In this document: positions 17,030 through 26,532 of the stretch, piece after piece
Numbering within the stretch: position 1 is the first letter of the stretch
How the letters are laid out: each line of letters opens with the position of its first letter
Source: Clostridium cuniculi
GTDB taxonomy: Bacteria > Bacillota > Clostridia > Clostridiales > Clostridiaceae
Length of the DNA: 64,000 nt
Assembly: GCF_004353185.1 (NCBI RefSeq)
Contig: NZ_SMUS01000010.1
Span: 1 to 64,000, forward strand
Direction of reading: 5' to 3'
Translations under genes and position numbers: made by a program
The notes under the pieces: model-generated
Database searches by the model: none
The model's input: the letters and a program-made list of their open reading frames with translations, nothing else
What the model was told of the DNA's origin: nothing

Positions 17030-18097
17030 ATGAAAAAATTTAAACAATACTTAAATCACATATTTATTGATGGGTTAAGCGGTATGGCTTTAGGCCTATT
17101 TTCTACATTAATAATAGGTACTATATTACAACAAATAGGTAATTTTATAGGTGGAAACCTAGGCACCACCATATTCCTTATAGGTAAACTTGCAGCTGCA
17201 GCTACTTGTGCAGGAATAGGTGTTGGCGTTGCTTATAAATTTAAAGAAACTCCACTTATAGTAATTTCTGCAGCAGTATCTGGTATAGTTGGTGGTTTTG
17301 CAACTAAAATACTTACTGGAAATATCATAAGTGATACTGGAGTTATTACACTAGCTGGTCCTGGTGAACCCTTAGGCGCTTTTATTGCTGCATTAGTAGG
17401 AATTGAAGTTGGACATCTTATTGCTGGTAAAACAAAAATAGATATAATAATCACTCCACTTGTTAGTATTGCTGTTGGTTCTACTGTTGGATTACTTATA
17501 AGTCCTCCAATCTCAGAATTTATGACTTGGCTAGGATCAATAATAATGTTTGCTATGGAACAGCAACCTTTTATTATGGGTATTTTAGTTTCAGTAATTA
17601 TGGGTATATTATTAACACTACCTATTAGTTCTGCTGCTATTGGAGTTATACTAAATCTTGATGGAATAACTGCTGGTGCTGCTGTTGTAGGTTGTTGCTG
17701 CCAAATGGTTGGTTTTGCTGTTGCAAGCTATAGAGAAAATAAATTTGGTGGCCTTCTTGCGCAAGGTATTGGTACATCAATGCTTCAAATCCCTAATATA
17801 ATTAAAAAGCCTGTAATATGGTTACCTGCAATTATATCCAGTGCAATATTAGGTCCTATTTCTTCAACCTTCTTAAAAATGACTAATAATGCAACTGGCT
17901 CTGGTATGGGTTCTGCAGGATTTGTTGGACAAATTATGGCTTATCAAACAATGACACAAACAGCATCATCAAAAATAGTTATATTACAAATAATCATAAT
18001 GCATTTTGTACTTCCAGCTCTTCTTACATTTATAATTTCAGAATTTATGCGTAAGAAAGAATGGATTAAACAAGGTGATATGGCTTTAGACTTGTAA
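17030..18097 (+). CDS. PTS EIIC-type membrane protein (PfoR-like, PTS_EIIC_2)
   Basis: A 355-residue polytopic protein with about ten hydrophobic helices, FIDGLSGMALGLFSTLIIGT at the start, AGPGEPLGAFIAALVG near residue 110 and ISSAAIGVILNLDGITAGAA near residue 200. This is the PTS_EIIC_2 family, which includes C. perfringens PfoR. There is no EIIA or EIIB gene beside it, so sugar transport is unproven and the name reflects fold only. The ATG at 17030 is chosen because of AAGGAG upstream. Its 3' end is closed by the strongest copy of the GC-rich palindrome. Confidence 0.82.
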   Translation: MKKFKQYLNHIFIDGLSGMALGLFSTLIIGTILQQIGNFIGGNLGTTIFLIGKLAAAATCAGIGVGVAYKFKETPLIVISAAVSGIVGGFATKILTGNIISDTGVITLAGPGEPLGAFIAALVGIEVGHLIAGKTKIDIIITPLVSIAVGSTVGLLISPPISEFMTWLGSIIMFAMEQQPFIMGILVSVIMGILLTLPISSAAIGVILNLDGITAGAAVVGCCCQMVGFAVASYRENKFGGLLAQGIGTSMLQIPNIIKKPVIWLPAIISSAILGPISSTFLKMTNNATGSGMGSAGFVGQIMAYQTMTQTASSKIVILQIIIMHFVLPALLTFIISEFMRKKEWIKQGDMALDL

Positions 18098-18102
18098 AAA
18101 AT

Positions 18103-18155
18103 GGGTGTACCTCCGGGGTCAATCCAATATATGGATTGACCCCGGAGGTACACCC
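18103..18155. repeat. Dispersed GC-rich palindrome, copy 3 (perfect 24-bp arms)
   Basis: Perfect 24-bp arms occupy 18103-18126 and 18132-18155 around ATATA; the arm starts GGGTGTACCTCCGGGG. An A-run precedes and TTTATTTT follows, so it works as a bidirectional terminator between convergent genes. It is the longest of four related copies. Confidence 0.92.
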
Positions 18156-18176
18156 TTTATTTTCCAAAGAGAAAAA

Positions 18177-18208
18177 CAGCAATCATATACCCCGTAATGA
18201 TTACTGCT
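18177..18208 (-). terminator. Terminator of the zinc-finger hypothetical gene
   Basis: AGCAATCAT (18178-18186) pairs with ATGATT-ACT-GCT (18197-18208), with a three-base bulge, and is followed on the minus strand by GTTTTTCTC. It sits 12 bp beyond the stop codon at 18220. Confidence 0.65.
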
Positions 18209-18219
18209 TTTATAAATTA

Positions 18220-19443
18220 TTATTTAATTTTCAACTCTTTCATACATCTTCCTTTGTTAGTCCAAATAGGCAAGTTAACAACATATTTTTCAATTATATC
18301 TACACCTATTTCCTTAGCTTCTTCTTCTTGAATCATACCCTTTATTTCACTTAAGATTTCATCTAAACTTTTTTCCTGCACTATAACGTATAAAAACTTT
18401 AAGAATTCATCTATTTCCTCTTCTGACATAATAAAGTACTTTAAAAATCCCCTTTTAAAATCCTTTGCATAACTATTATCAACTTCCCAATTACTCTTAG
18501 ATAATGATAATAATTCACTTTCAGAAAACTTTCTATAATCTCTATTTTTCATTTTTCTATTAATATCATTATAAAGACTAACATAATTATCTATATTAGA
18601 ATTAAATACAAAGGCACCTTCAATAATATATTCATCACTATATTTAGAACTTTCTCTTAAAATATTAACTAAGTACTGATGATCATATTCCTCAACTAAG
18701 TATTGCTTTACAAATTCAACTATTTGATATACCTCTAGTAAACCATATGCCCTAACCATCCCTCTATACAAGCTTATTATCTTAGTATTATTTTTAATTT
18801 TACGTCTAACTTGAAAATCTTCTAATAATTTAATAAGTTCTTGAGTTACTGATGGCATTAAGAACATCTTATTACCATCTTTATTTTCAACTGGGAATAT
18901 TGCTCCAATTTCAACAAAATAATCTATATAAATACCTTCATCATCACCTATGTTATCTAAGATTCTTTCACCATTATTTTTATAATATTTTCTTAAAGAC
19001 TTAAATGCTCCTTCATCTAAAAGCTCAAATTTCTCTAATATAAGTTTTTCATAAGATGATAATAAAACTTCTTTTAAATCTTGCTTTTTATATTTATAAA
19101 CTTTACTAATCCCTAAAGCTTCAGCAATCTTAGCTAACCTTTCCCTTGTCATAGCAGACAATAATTCATTTAAATCCTTAGAGTATGGTGTTTTTTTAAA
19201 TTGTTTTTCAATTCTTTTATTATTAGACTCCTTTATAGAATCACACAATTTCTCCATAGCTATTAATATATTATTAAGCTCTTCATTATATCTATCTTGA
19301 CTATTTATTTTTATAAATTCATCTACCTTTAAATCCTTATACTCTTTACTAAAGCATTCCTCACACATCCATAATTGCAAGTTAATATCAAAAAATACAG
19401 CATTTTTACCGCATTTCTCACACGTCTCACACTTTTGTTTCAT
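18220..19443 (-). CDS. Large hypothetical protein with N-terminal zinc ribbon
   Basis: A 407-residue protein. The N-terminus has paired cysteines (KCETCEKCGKNAVF then WMCEECF) that should bind zinc. A segment near residues 90-130 (MTRERLAKIAEALGISKVYK then KKQDLKEVLLSS) resembles a SAP- or Rho-N-like helical module seen in nucleic-acid-binding proteins. The rest is helical, acidic and without a recognised fold. Cytoplasmic. It is not part of an operon. Role unknown; nucleic-acid binding is only a suggestion. Confidence 0.65.
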   Translation of the reverse strand: MKQKCETCEKCGKNAVFFDINLQLWMCEECFSKEYKDLKVDEFIKINSQDRYNEELNNILIAMEKLCDSIKESNNKRIEKQFKKTPYSKDLNELLSAMTRERLAKIAEALGISKVYKYKKQDLKEVLLSSYEKLILEKFELLDEGAFKSLRKYYKNNGERILDNIGDDEGIYIDYFVEIGAIFPVENKDGNKMFLMPSVTQELIKLLEDFQVRRKIKNNTKIISLYRGMVRAYGLLEVYQIVEFVKQYLVEEYDHQYLVNILRESSKYSDEYIIEGAFVFNSNIDNYVSLYNDINRKMKNRDYRKFSESELLSLSKSNWEVDNSYAKDFKRGFLKYFIMSEEEIDEFLKFLYVIVQEKSLDEILSEIKGMIQEEEAKEIGVDIIEKYVVNLPIWTNKGRCMKELKIK

Positions 19444-19545
19444 TAATCACGACCTCCATTCTCTACCTTTCACGCTTTTATCATTATTTCCAAATAATAT
19501 AAAACTTAGTCGCACTTTATGTAAGTTTTGTGTTTTAAAAGTATA

Positions 19546-19585
19546 AAAGTAGTACTCTAGCTACCTTCAGCCTAAGTACTACTTT
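19546..19585 (-). terminator. Terminator of the YoaK-like gene
   Basis: Arms AAAGTAGTACT (19546-19556) and AGTACTACTTT (19575-19585) are followed on the minus strand by TTATAC. Confidence 0.65.
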
Positions 19586-19712
19586 ATAATATTTATTTAT
19601 ATATTAATATTCTTGCAACTTATAAACTGTTACTCTTTTTCTATGTAATAACTTAAAAAGTATAAATCAATTATTTTTATATTTTCTTGTATTTTAATAC
19701 TTTACATACCTA

Positions 19713-20375
19713 TTATAAATTTATATTTTCCTCCTTCTTATATCCCATTATAACTAACGATAATACTAATGGAATACAGGAAATTAATATAGCTTTTCTT
19801 CCTATATTTAATGAAAAAATCGAACCTATAAAAGCACCAAAACAAAAAACAAATATTATAAAATAATATTGAAAAGCTACCTTTAAATAATTCCTATCTT
19901 TATTTTTCATAAAAACAACTAACTTTTCTGTTCCACTTCTTAAGTTGCCTGTACACATAGTAGTGGCATAAGCATTACCATGAAATTTTCTAAAACTTTC
20001 TACTTGCATTGCACAAATTAATGAAATCAAAGTATTTGCAATATAATCATAGGATATAAAAGCTACAAATATAAGTAAAATTATTTCTATTGCTAAAACT
20101 ACTTGTCTCCAATGAACTTTTTCATACTCTAATAATCTATGTCTTATAATTTCAACTACTAAAACTCCAACAGCAAAAGCAATAATTGGTACTAAATATT
20201 TTATTATATCCTTTGTATTGCCTTCTAGAAAATTAATACCCAACATAACCATATTACCTGTTTGAGCATTTGCAAATACCTTTCCCCTACATAAATAAGT
20301 ATATGCATCTAAAAATCCACCTGTTAATGCTAGTAAAACTCCAACCCTTAATGATTCTGAAAATTGTTTCCTCAT
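19713..20375 (-). CDS. DUF1275 (YoaK-type) membrane protein
   Basis: A 220-residue protein with six membrane helices and the family motifs LALTGGFLDAYTYL, VFANAQTGNMVMLGI and TTMCTGNLRSGTEKL. DUF1275 proteins are common but without an assigned substrate. Starts at the only well-placed ATG. Monocistronic. Confidence 0.85.
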   Translation of the reverse strand: MRKQFSESLRVGVLLALTGGFLDAYTYLCRGKVFANAQTGNMVMLGINFLEGNTKDIIKYLVPIIAFAVGVLVVEIIRHRLLEYEKVHWRQVVLAIEIILLIFVAFISYDYIANTLISLICAMQVESFRKFHGNAYATTMCTGNLRSGTEKLVVFMKNKDRNYLKVAFQYYFIIFVFCFGAFIGSIFSLNIGRKAILISCIPLVLSLVIMGYKKEENINL

Positions 20376-20469
20376 AACTAACTACTACATTCCATTCTTT
20401 CTATAATTTTCTATAATAATACATTATACCCCTTTTTAATTTTTCAATCTATTCTATAATAAAAATAAA

Positions 20470-20499
20470 CAGAGATTTATCTAAAATAAACTTTCTCTG
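20470..20499 (-). terminator. Probable terminator of the histidine kinase gene
   Basis: CAGAGATTTAT on the left pairs with the TAAACTTTCTCTG side, and the minus-strand tail is TTTATTTTTATT. The stem is interrupted, so confidence is moderate. Confidence 0.5.
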
Positions 20500-20511
20500 C
20501 TTATGGAAAAT

Positions 20512-22350
20512 TTAAATATAAATATCTGAAAACTCTATGTTCATTCTTGTTACCATTCCATTAGATACTTTATTATAATCTAATTTTTCTAAATAATCTT
20601 CATTACTTAAAATCGAAACTGGTAATTTTATAGTAAATTCACTTCCAACTCCAATCTCACTTTTAACCTCTATTATACCACCTTGAATATTAATTAAATC
20701 TTTTACAATAGATAATCCTATACCGCTTCCCTCACTTCTCTTTCTTAATCTATCCTCTACTTGCTTAAACCTCTCAAAAATAACTTTTAATTTATCACTT
20801 GGGATTCCAATTCCATTATCTTTTACAGTTATATTAAAAGTTTCACCACAATCCTTTAATAATACCTCTATCTTTCCTGGTGAATTAGTATACTTAATAC
20901 TATTTGACAGTAAGTTAAACATTGTTCTTTCTAGCTTTTCTAAATCAAATGCCATTATCTTTTCCTCAACATCTGTATCAAAAATTAAAGTAATACCATT
21001 TTGCTTAGCAAATTCAGCCGCAGACATAGATATATTTTCAATAAAATCTACTATATTATCATTTTGAGGATTATATTCATAATACCCACAATCAAATTTA
21101 GTAGAGTCTATCAAATTATTAACTAACTTTAATAGTCGTTTAGAGTTTTGATTTATTATTTCAATATAATTTTTTAATCTATTATTCTTTTTTAATAAAT
21201 CTTTTTCTATTAATTCAATAGTTTGTAACGAACTAAAAATTAGATTTAAAGGAGTTCTTAATTCATGTGATAAATTTGCAAAAAACTCCAATCTCAATCT
21301 TTCAACTTCTTTTCTATGAGATACATCTCTTATAGTCTCAATAACACCTACCAAATTACCATAACTATCTAGAAACGGCTCCTTAACAATTTCAAATTCT
21401 ACTGATTTTCCATTAATTTTCACATATTCATTATATATTTTTCTACACCTATCATTAATAACTTCTAAATCTGTGCTAATAGTATTTTCAGCTATATCAC
21501 TTAATTCAGAGATACTAGTAATTTTTTTACCTATAATTTCTTCTCTAGTAATATTTAATACCTCTAAAAAACTATTATTACAATCTAAATAAACTCCTTC
21601 AGTATCTTTAAGAATTATATACTCAGATATATTGTTAATTATATCAGCTAATGTACTACCATCATTTATTTTTTCCATCTTCCCAATTATATTTTCAAAA
21701 ATTCCTATAACTCCAATTATTTCATTGTTACTATATATAGCATATCTATGAAGTAAATAAATTTTATTTTTTAATTTACGAATTTCTCTATAATAAGATT
21801 TTCTTGAGTTTATAAATTTTTCGTAAGATTTTGAATACTTTTCCCCTATCTCTTTCCCATATATTTCAATATCACTTGCTCCATAAATATCTTTGTCAAT
21901 ATAATCAGAAAGAATTTTAAACTTTTCACTACAATCAACATATTTATTTTCTATATTCTTAATAAAGAAAATCTCATCTTTTCTCTGGATATCTTCTAAA
22001 AAACGCTTATCCATACAGGATTCAAAATATAATATAAAATATTCATCATCTAGCTTTTGTATAGTGATCTTAATAAAATCCATTAATTGTTTAACATATT
22101 TAGTGTAAGTTAAATTTTTATCATCAGAAGCTTGTACTATATTAAGAAAATTTATATCTTCTTTGTATTCTGATAAAACATCGAAAAAATCTTTACATAT
22201 AGCATCTTCATAAGCCATATTTAATAATAAAAGCATTTTATCACTAATATATTTAATTTCCATCTTAAAATCTTTATTTTCTAAAAATCTATATTTTACA
22301 TATAGCATGGCCATAGGCATTTTTCTAAAAACTTCTCTGTAATCAATCAT
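20512..22350 (-). CDS. PAS-domain sensor histidine kinase, orphan
   Basis: A 612-residue soluble kinase. The first 240 residues contain PAS-like segments (YREVFRKMPMAMLYVKYR at the start), followed by a clear PAS/PAC domain about residues 225-345. The HisKA box FFANLSHELRTPLNLI has the phospho-accepting His near residue 360. The HATPase domain carries LLSNSIKYT, VKDNGIGIP, FERFKQVED and GSGIGLSIVKDLI. There is no transmembrane segment and no response regulator gene beside it. In Clostridia such orphan cytoplasmic kinases often feed Spo0A, but that is inference. Confidence 0.88.
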   Translation of the reverse strand: MIDYREVFRKMPMAMLYVKYRFLENKDFKMEIKYISDKMLLLLNMAYEDAICKDFFDVLSEYKEDINFLNIVQASDDKNLTYTKYVKQLMDFIKITIQKLDDEYFILYFESCMDKRFLEDIQRKDEIFFIKNIENKYVDCSEKFKILSDYIDKDIYGASDIEIYGKEIGEKYSKSYEKFINSRKSYYREIRKLKNKIYLLHRYAIYSNNEIIGVIGIFENIIGKMEKINDGSTLADIINNISEYIILKDTEGVYLDCNNSFLEVLNITREEIIGKKITSISELSDIAENTISTDLEVINDRCRKIYNEYVKINGKSVEFEIVKEPFLDSYGNLVGVIETIRDVSHRKEVERLRLEFFANLSHELRTPLNLIFSSLQTIELIEKDLLKKNNRLKNYIEIINQNSKRLLKLVNNLIDSTKFDCGYYEYNPQNDNIVDFIENISMSAAEFAKQNGITLIFDTDVEEKIMAFDLEKLERTMFNLLSNSIKYTNSPGKIEVLLKDCGETFNITVKDNGIGIPSDKLKVIFERFKQVEDRLRKRSEGSGIGLSIVKDLINIQGGIIEVKSEIGVGSEFTIKLPVSILSNEDYLEKLDYNKVSNGMVTRMNIEFSDIYI

Positions 22351-22511
22351 CTCTCTACCCTCGGAACATAAAATTCTGTCTTTCTATGTAACAAATATAA
22401 CTATATTAATTAAATTAAAATTTCTTTATATAATTTTAGCATTTTTTTATTAAAATACAACATATTTGCAAATAAATTATATTATATTTCTTTAAATTTT
22501 TCCAATAAAAA

Positions 22512-22546
22512 TTAAAAAAAGAAGCCAAATTAAAATTGACTTCTTT
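22512..22546 (-). terminator. Terminator of the aminopeptidase gene
   Basis: The stem AAAGAAGCCAA (22518-22528) with TTGACTTCTTT (22536-22546) has one mismatch and is followed on the minus strand by TTTTAATTTTT. Confidence 0.8.
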
Positions 22547-22559
22547 GAATATTTTATTT

Positions 22560-24008
22560 TTACTTATGTTTACACTTATGCTTTACAACAAGCTCATATA
22601 ATGTAGCAACTGGTGCCCCTGTTCCGCCCTTTGGTGTAGTATCATTTCCAGCATCAGTCCAAGCAGTTCCTGCTATATCTAAATGTAACCAAGGTTTATC
22701 TTGTACAAATTCCTCAATGAACATACCTGCAGTAATTGTTCCACCATAGCGTCCACCAGTATTTTTAAGCTCTGCAAAATCACCTTTATATAACTTTTTA
22801 AAACACTTATCATTAGGTAATCTCCAGAACTTTTCACCAGTTCTCTTTGCAGCAACTAATAACTCTTCATAAAAAGCATCATCATTACTTAATACTCCTG
22901 TTATTTCAGATCCAAGTGCTACTAATACTGCACCTGTAAGTGTTGCTACATCTACTACTTTATCTACTTTTTCTTTTTCAATAATATAAGTTATAGCATC
23001 AACTAAAGTTAGTCTTCCTTCTGCATCTGTATTTAAAACTTCAATAGTTTTACCTGCCATAGAACCAATAATATCTCCTGGCTTATAGCTTCCACCTGAA
23101 ATAGCATTTTCACAAGCTGCTACTACTGCTACTACATTTTTTTCTACCTTATTTTTTGCAAGTGCCGTCATTGTCCCAATAACAGCAGCTGCTCCACCCA
23201 TATCACTTTTCATAGTATCCATAGAAGTTGATGGCTTAAGAGAATATCCACCAGTATCAAAAGTAAGTCCTTTACCTACAAGTCCTACTCTTTCATCACT
23301 ATTAGCATTACCCATATATCTCATAACAATTAATCTTGGTTTATGCACTGATCCTTTTCCAACTTCTAAGAATGCTTTCATTCCTAATTCTTCTATTTGC
23401 TTTTCATCAAATACTTCTACTTCAAATCCACTTTCTTTTCCTGCTTCTACTGCATGTTGAGCTAAAGTTTCTGGATATAATATATTAGCAGGTTCATTTA
23501 CAAGATTACGAGCTAAAATAATACCATCTGCAACATTACTTGCTTCAGCTATTTTCCCCTTCATTTTTTCAATCTTTTCTTTTGGTGCATCTAATATAGT
23601 TACATCTGGGTTATAAGTTGCTTTATTTTCCTTATACTTATCAAACTTATAGCTTGCTAGTTTAACACCCTCAACAATAGATTTAGTAACTCCACCTGTA
23701 CATAATCCATTTGCTTTTATAAAGTGAATACCAAGATTATCTATCTTTAACTTTTCAGCTTGCTTTATTCCCTTAGCAACTGCATTTATTAAATTTGTTC
23801 TTTCTAACTCATCAAACTTTCCTAATCCTACAAAAATTTCATAAGTTAATTCTTCAGTGGTTCTATAAAATACTTGTCCACTTTTTCCTTCAAATACTTT
23901 TTTTGATTTTAAAGTATCTACTATTTTATTATTATTTTTTACATCTTCATATACAAGATTAATAGTACCTTGTAAGCTATCGATGCTTAAATCTTTTACT
24001 TTTATCAT
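22560..24008 (-). CDS. pepA: Leucyl aminopeptidase, M17 family
   Basis: A 482-residue enzyme of normal M17 length. The C-terminal catalytic domain has VGKGLTFDTGGYSLKP with the metal-binding Lys and Asp, SDMGGAAAVIGTM, and the signature NTDAEGRLTLVDA, whose Asp, Glu and Arg complete the two-metal site. It removes N-terminal residues from peptides in the cytoplasm, probably as a hexamer. Monocistronic; a degenerate GC-rich palindrome lies upstream. M17 proteins can also bind DNA (PepA/XerA), which cannot be judged here. Confidence 0.93.
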   Translation of the reverse strand: MIKVKDLSIDSLQGTINLVYEDVKNNNKIVDTLKSKKVFEGKSGQVFYRTTEELTYEIFVGLGKFDELERTNLINAVAKGIKQAEKLKIDNLGIHFIKANGLCTGGVTKSIVEGVKLASYKFDKYKENKATYNPDVTILDAPKEKIEKMKGKIAEASNVADGIILARNLVNEPANILYPETLAQHAVEAGKESGFEVEVFDEKQIEELGMKAFLEVGKGSVHKPRLIVMRYMGNANSDERVGLVGKGLTFDTGGYSLKPSTSMDTMKSDMGGAAAVIGTMTALAKNKVEKNVVAVVAACENAISGGSYKPGDIIGSMAGKTIEVLNTDAEGRLTLVDAITYIIEKEKVDKVVDVATLTGAVLVALGSEITGVLSNDDAFYEELLVAAKRTGEKFWRLPNDKCFKKLYKGDFAELKNTGGRYGGTITAGMFIEEFVQDKPWLHLDIAGTAWTDAGNDTTPKGGTGAPVATLYELVVKHKCKHK

Positions 24009-24111
24009 CCTTTGCTTCTCCTTTATTTAATAACTTTTCTCTATTATACTATAAATTTCAAATTTTGGCTCATTATTTTATCAATTCTTAAATTTCCAGT
24101 AAATGTAACGA

Positions 24112-24156
24112 CCTCCGGGGTCATTCCATATTTTACCTGGATCATTCCATATTTTA
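24112..24156. repeat. Dispersed GC-rich palindrome, copy 4 (degenerate)
   Basis: Only the left half CCTCCGGGGTCATTCCATAT is recognisable. It is followed by a near-repeat of GTCATTCCATATTTTA (24120-24135 and 24141-24156, differing at the first base), so the right arm was lost and a short tandem duplication took its place. Located between the desulfoferrodoxin and aminopeptidase genes. Confidence 0.6.
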
Positions 24157-24183
24157 TAAAAAAAATAGCCTCATAGGCTATTT
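24157..24183 (-). terminator. Terminator of the desulfoferrodoxin gene
   Basis: AAATAGCCT (24163-24171) pairs with AGGCTATTT (24175-24183) and is followed on the minus strand by a run of eight or more T. Confidence 0.85.
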
Positions 24184-24214
24184 AATAATTTACCTATGAA
24201 GCTTATTTAACTAA

Positions 24215-24595
24215 TTATATTACTTTCTTCCAAAGTCCGTGTAAATTACAGTATTCATATACTTCACTTACAGTTTCACCATCAGCTAAGATAAATTCTG
24301 CCTTTGGTTCATCTCCTGGAGATAGATACTTTCTTTGAACACCTTTGTTAGTCTTTAGACATATCCATTGAATATAGTGATTTTCAACCATAGGATGTAA
24401 AGTACTTCCTACAGTTACTAAAACATTATTTCCATTAATATTTACTTCAGGAACGTGTTTTTCAACAGCACCATCTGATGTATTTGCTTTAAGTTCCATC
24501 ATTTTTTCACCACAGCATACTATTGGCACTCCACTTTCTTTTACTACTTCAACGATATTTCCACAATGTTTACAGACTAAAAATTTAATTTCCAT
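24215..24595 (-). CDS. dfx: Desulfoferrodoxin (superoxide reductase)
   Basis: A 126-residue two-centre protein. The desulforedoxin-type N-terminal domain has CKHC and a CC pair (residues about 8, 11, 27, 28) for a rubredoxin-like iron. The catalytic domain supplies the His4Cys iron site: EKHVPEV, STLHPMVENHYIQW and EYCNLHGLWK. It reduces superoxide to peroxide with electrons from rubredoxin, a normal defence of strict anaerobes. Monocistronic, with a terminator behind. Confidence 0.95.
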   Translation of the reverse strand: MEIKFLVCKHCGNIVEVVKESGVPIVCCGEKMMELKANTSDGAVEKHVPEVNINGNNVLVTVGSTLHPMVENHYIQWICLKTNKGVQRKYLSPGDEPKAEFILADGETVSEVYEYCNLHGLWKKVI

Positions 24596-24732
24596 AAAAT
24601 CCCCTCTAATTTATAAAATTTTATCCCTTATATTCTAACATATATTGTAACATAATCCAAAATTATTATTTCTATATAATTCTTCTTTATTACTTATTTT
24701 GTCCTAAATTTCCAATATATCTTACAAAAAAA

Positions 24733-24766
24733 TTACATATCCTTATAATTACTTCAGGATATGTAA
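24733..24766. terminator. Terminator of the ABC importer operon
   Basis: Perfect arms TTACATATCCT (24733-24743) and AGGATATGTAA (24756-24766) with T-rich tails on both strands; TTTTTTTG follows on the minus strand. It closes the four-gene importer operon. Confidence 0.88.
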
Positions 24767-24804
24767 TTTTATATTTTTTTATTTCATTAAATCACTAGAT
24801 ACTA

Positions 24805-25701
24805 TTATTCTACTACTCCACCTTCAACAACTATCTCTTCTGGGTCTACACTATCTCCATATACAGGTAATAATGTTTTCTTATAATCATTTAAGAAGAA
24901 TTCTTCATCAGCTAAACTTTTAATTTCATCATTAATCCAATTTAATAATTCAGTATTTCCTTTTTGTACAGCTGGTGCAATTGTATCTATATTCCCTATA
25001 CTTTCAATACCAGTAGTAAATCCCTTATTTTGATTTGACCAAGCTAATGCTTCAGTATTATCTGTTGCAAAAGCATCTCCTCTGCCATCTAATAATGCAT
25101 CATAAGCCTCTTGATATTCATCATATTTAACAAGATTTAAGTCAGGATAAGTTTCAGAAAAATATGCTTCTGCAGTTGTTCCTTTTACAACAATTATATC
25201 CTTACCTTCTAATTGGTCAGCATCAGTAATTAATGCATCATCAGGTGATACTACTCCTAATGCAACCTTCATATATGGAAGAGCAAAATCAACGGCTTCT
25301 TTACGCTCATCAGTAACAGTGAAATTAGCTAAAATAATATCAACCTTACCTGATTTTAAATATTCAACTCTACTTGCAGCTTCAACATAAACAAATTCAA
25401 CAGCATCTTCACTTCCTAATAAATCCTTACCTATTCTCTTTGCAAATTCTACATCATAACCTTGAACTTCTCCATTTGAATCAACATATCCAAATGGATT
25501 TTTGTCACTAAATACTCCAATTCTTATTTTTCCATCCTTTTTTATTTCATCTAAAGTTCTAGCTTCAGCACTTCCACTAGTATCTGAACTTTCATTCCCA
25601 GTAGCTGAGTCTGTATCTGAAGTTTTAGTGCTTGATCCACATCCTACTAAAATCCCCATTACAAGTGTTATTGATAAAAGTACTCCTAATAATTTTTTCA
25701 T
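24805..25701 (-). CDS. Amino-acid ABC transporter substrate-binding lipoprotein (CjaA-like, probably cysteine)
   Basis: A 298-residue family 3 binding protein. The lipobox is LVGCGSS near residue 20, with a Ser/Thr-rich tether. Ligand-binding segments include FGYVDSNGEVQGYDVEFAKR, ANFTVTDERKEAVDF, PYMKVALGV and DTIAPAVQKG. These strongly recall Campylobacter CjaA, a structurally characterised cysteine-binding protein. The Cys-rich leader ORF at the head of the operon supports cysteine. It acts on the outer face of the membrane, and is the last gene of the operon. Confidence 0.85.
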   Translation of the reverse strand: MKKLLGVLLSITLVMGILVGCGSSTKTSDTDSATGNESSDTSGSAEARTLDEIKKDGKIRIGVFSDKNPFGYVDSNGEVQGYDVEFAKRIGKDLLGSEDAVEFVYVEAASRVEYLKSGKVDIILANFTVTDERKEAVDFALPYMKVALGVVSPDDALITDADQLEGKDIIVVKGTTAEAYFSETYPDLNLVKYDEYQEAYDALLDGRGDAFATDNTEALAWSNQNKGFTTGIESIGNIDTIAPAVQKGNTELLNWINDEIKSLADEEFFLNDYKKTLLPVYGDSVDPEEIVVEGGVVE

Positions 25702-25772
25702 AAATAAAAACCCCCTTTAAATTTATATATATTTGAACTAATAATTAATTAGTGAGTATACCTTATTAATTA

Positions 25773-26531
25773 TTAATTTGTCCCAACATTTTCATAAGTA
25801 AATGTATTAAGAAATTGCTTAGCTCTATCACTCTTTGGATTAGTAAAAAACTCCTCAGGTGTTGCTTCCTCAATAATAACTCCCTTGTCCATAAATATAA
25901 CTCTATCAGCTACTGCTCTAGCAAATTCCATTTCATGTGTTACAATTACCATAGTCATACCTTCCTTTGCTAAGTCTAATACAACTTGAAGAACTTCTCT
26001 TACCATTTCAGGGTCTAAAGCAGCTGTTATTTCATCAAGTAATAAAATTTTTGGATGCATAATTAAAGATCTTACTATAGCCACTCTTTGTTTCTGTCCA
26101 CCTGATAATTGTCTTGGATAACTATTTTTCTTTTCTAAAAGTCCTACTCTTTGTAAAAGCTTCTCTGCCTCTGCTTTTGCCTCTTCTTTATTTCTTTTTT
26201 GTACTAAAGTAGGTGCTAAAATTAAATTTTTCATTATATTCATGTTTGGAAATAACTCATAACTTTGAAATACCATACCTATCTTTTCACGTATTTCATT
26301 AACCTTATTATTTTCAGTTGATATTTCTTTTCCATTTAAACTAATTGTACCTGAGTCTATTTCTTCTAATCTATTTAAACATCTCAAAAATGTACTTTTT
26401 CCACAGCCTGAAGGACCTATTACAACAACAACTTCACCTTTTTTTAATGAAAATGATATATTGTTTAACACTATATTTCCCTTTTCATATGATTTAGTTA
26501 GATTTTTAACTTCTAATATATTCTCACTCAT
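25773..26531 (-). CDS. Amino-acid ABC transporter ATP-binding protein
   Basis: A 252-residue GlnQ-type ATPase. Walker [17 protein letters not shown]-loop [14 protein letters not shown] signature [11 protein letters not shown], Walker [16 protein letters not shown] and the switch His in [10 protein letters not shown] are complete. It starts one base after the stop of the upstream permease gene, which implies coupled translation. Pairs with the two permeases encoded upstream. Confidence 0.95.
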   Translation of the reverse strand: MSENILEVKNLTKSYEKGNIVLNNISFSLKKGEVVVVIGPSGCGKSTFLRCLNRLEEIDSGTISLNGKEISTENNKVNEIREKIGMVFQSYELFPNMNIMKNLILAPTLVQKRNKEEAKAEAEKLLQRVGLLEKKNSYPRQLSGGQKQRVAIVRSLIMHPKILLLDEITAALDPEMVREVLQVVLDLAKEGMTMVIVTHEMEFARAVADRVIFMDKGVIIEEATPEEFFTNPKSDRAKQFLNTFTYENVGTN

Positions 26532-26532
26532 C

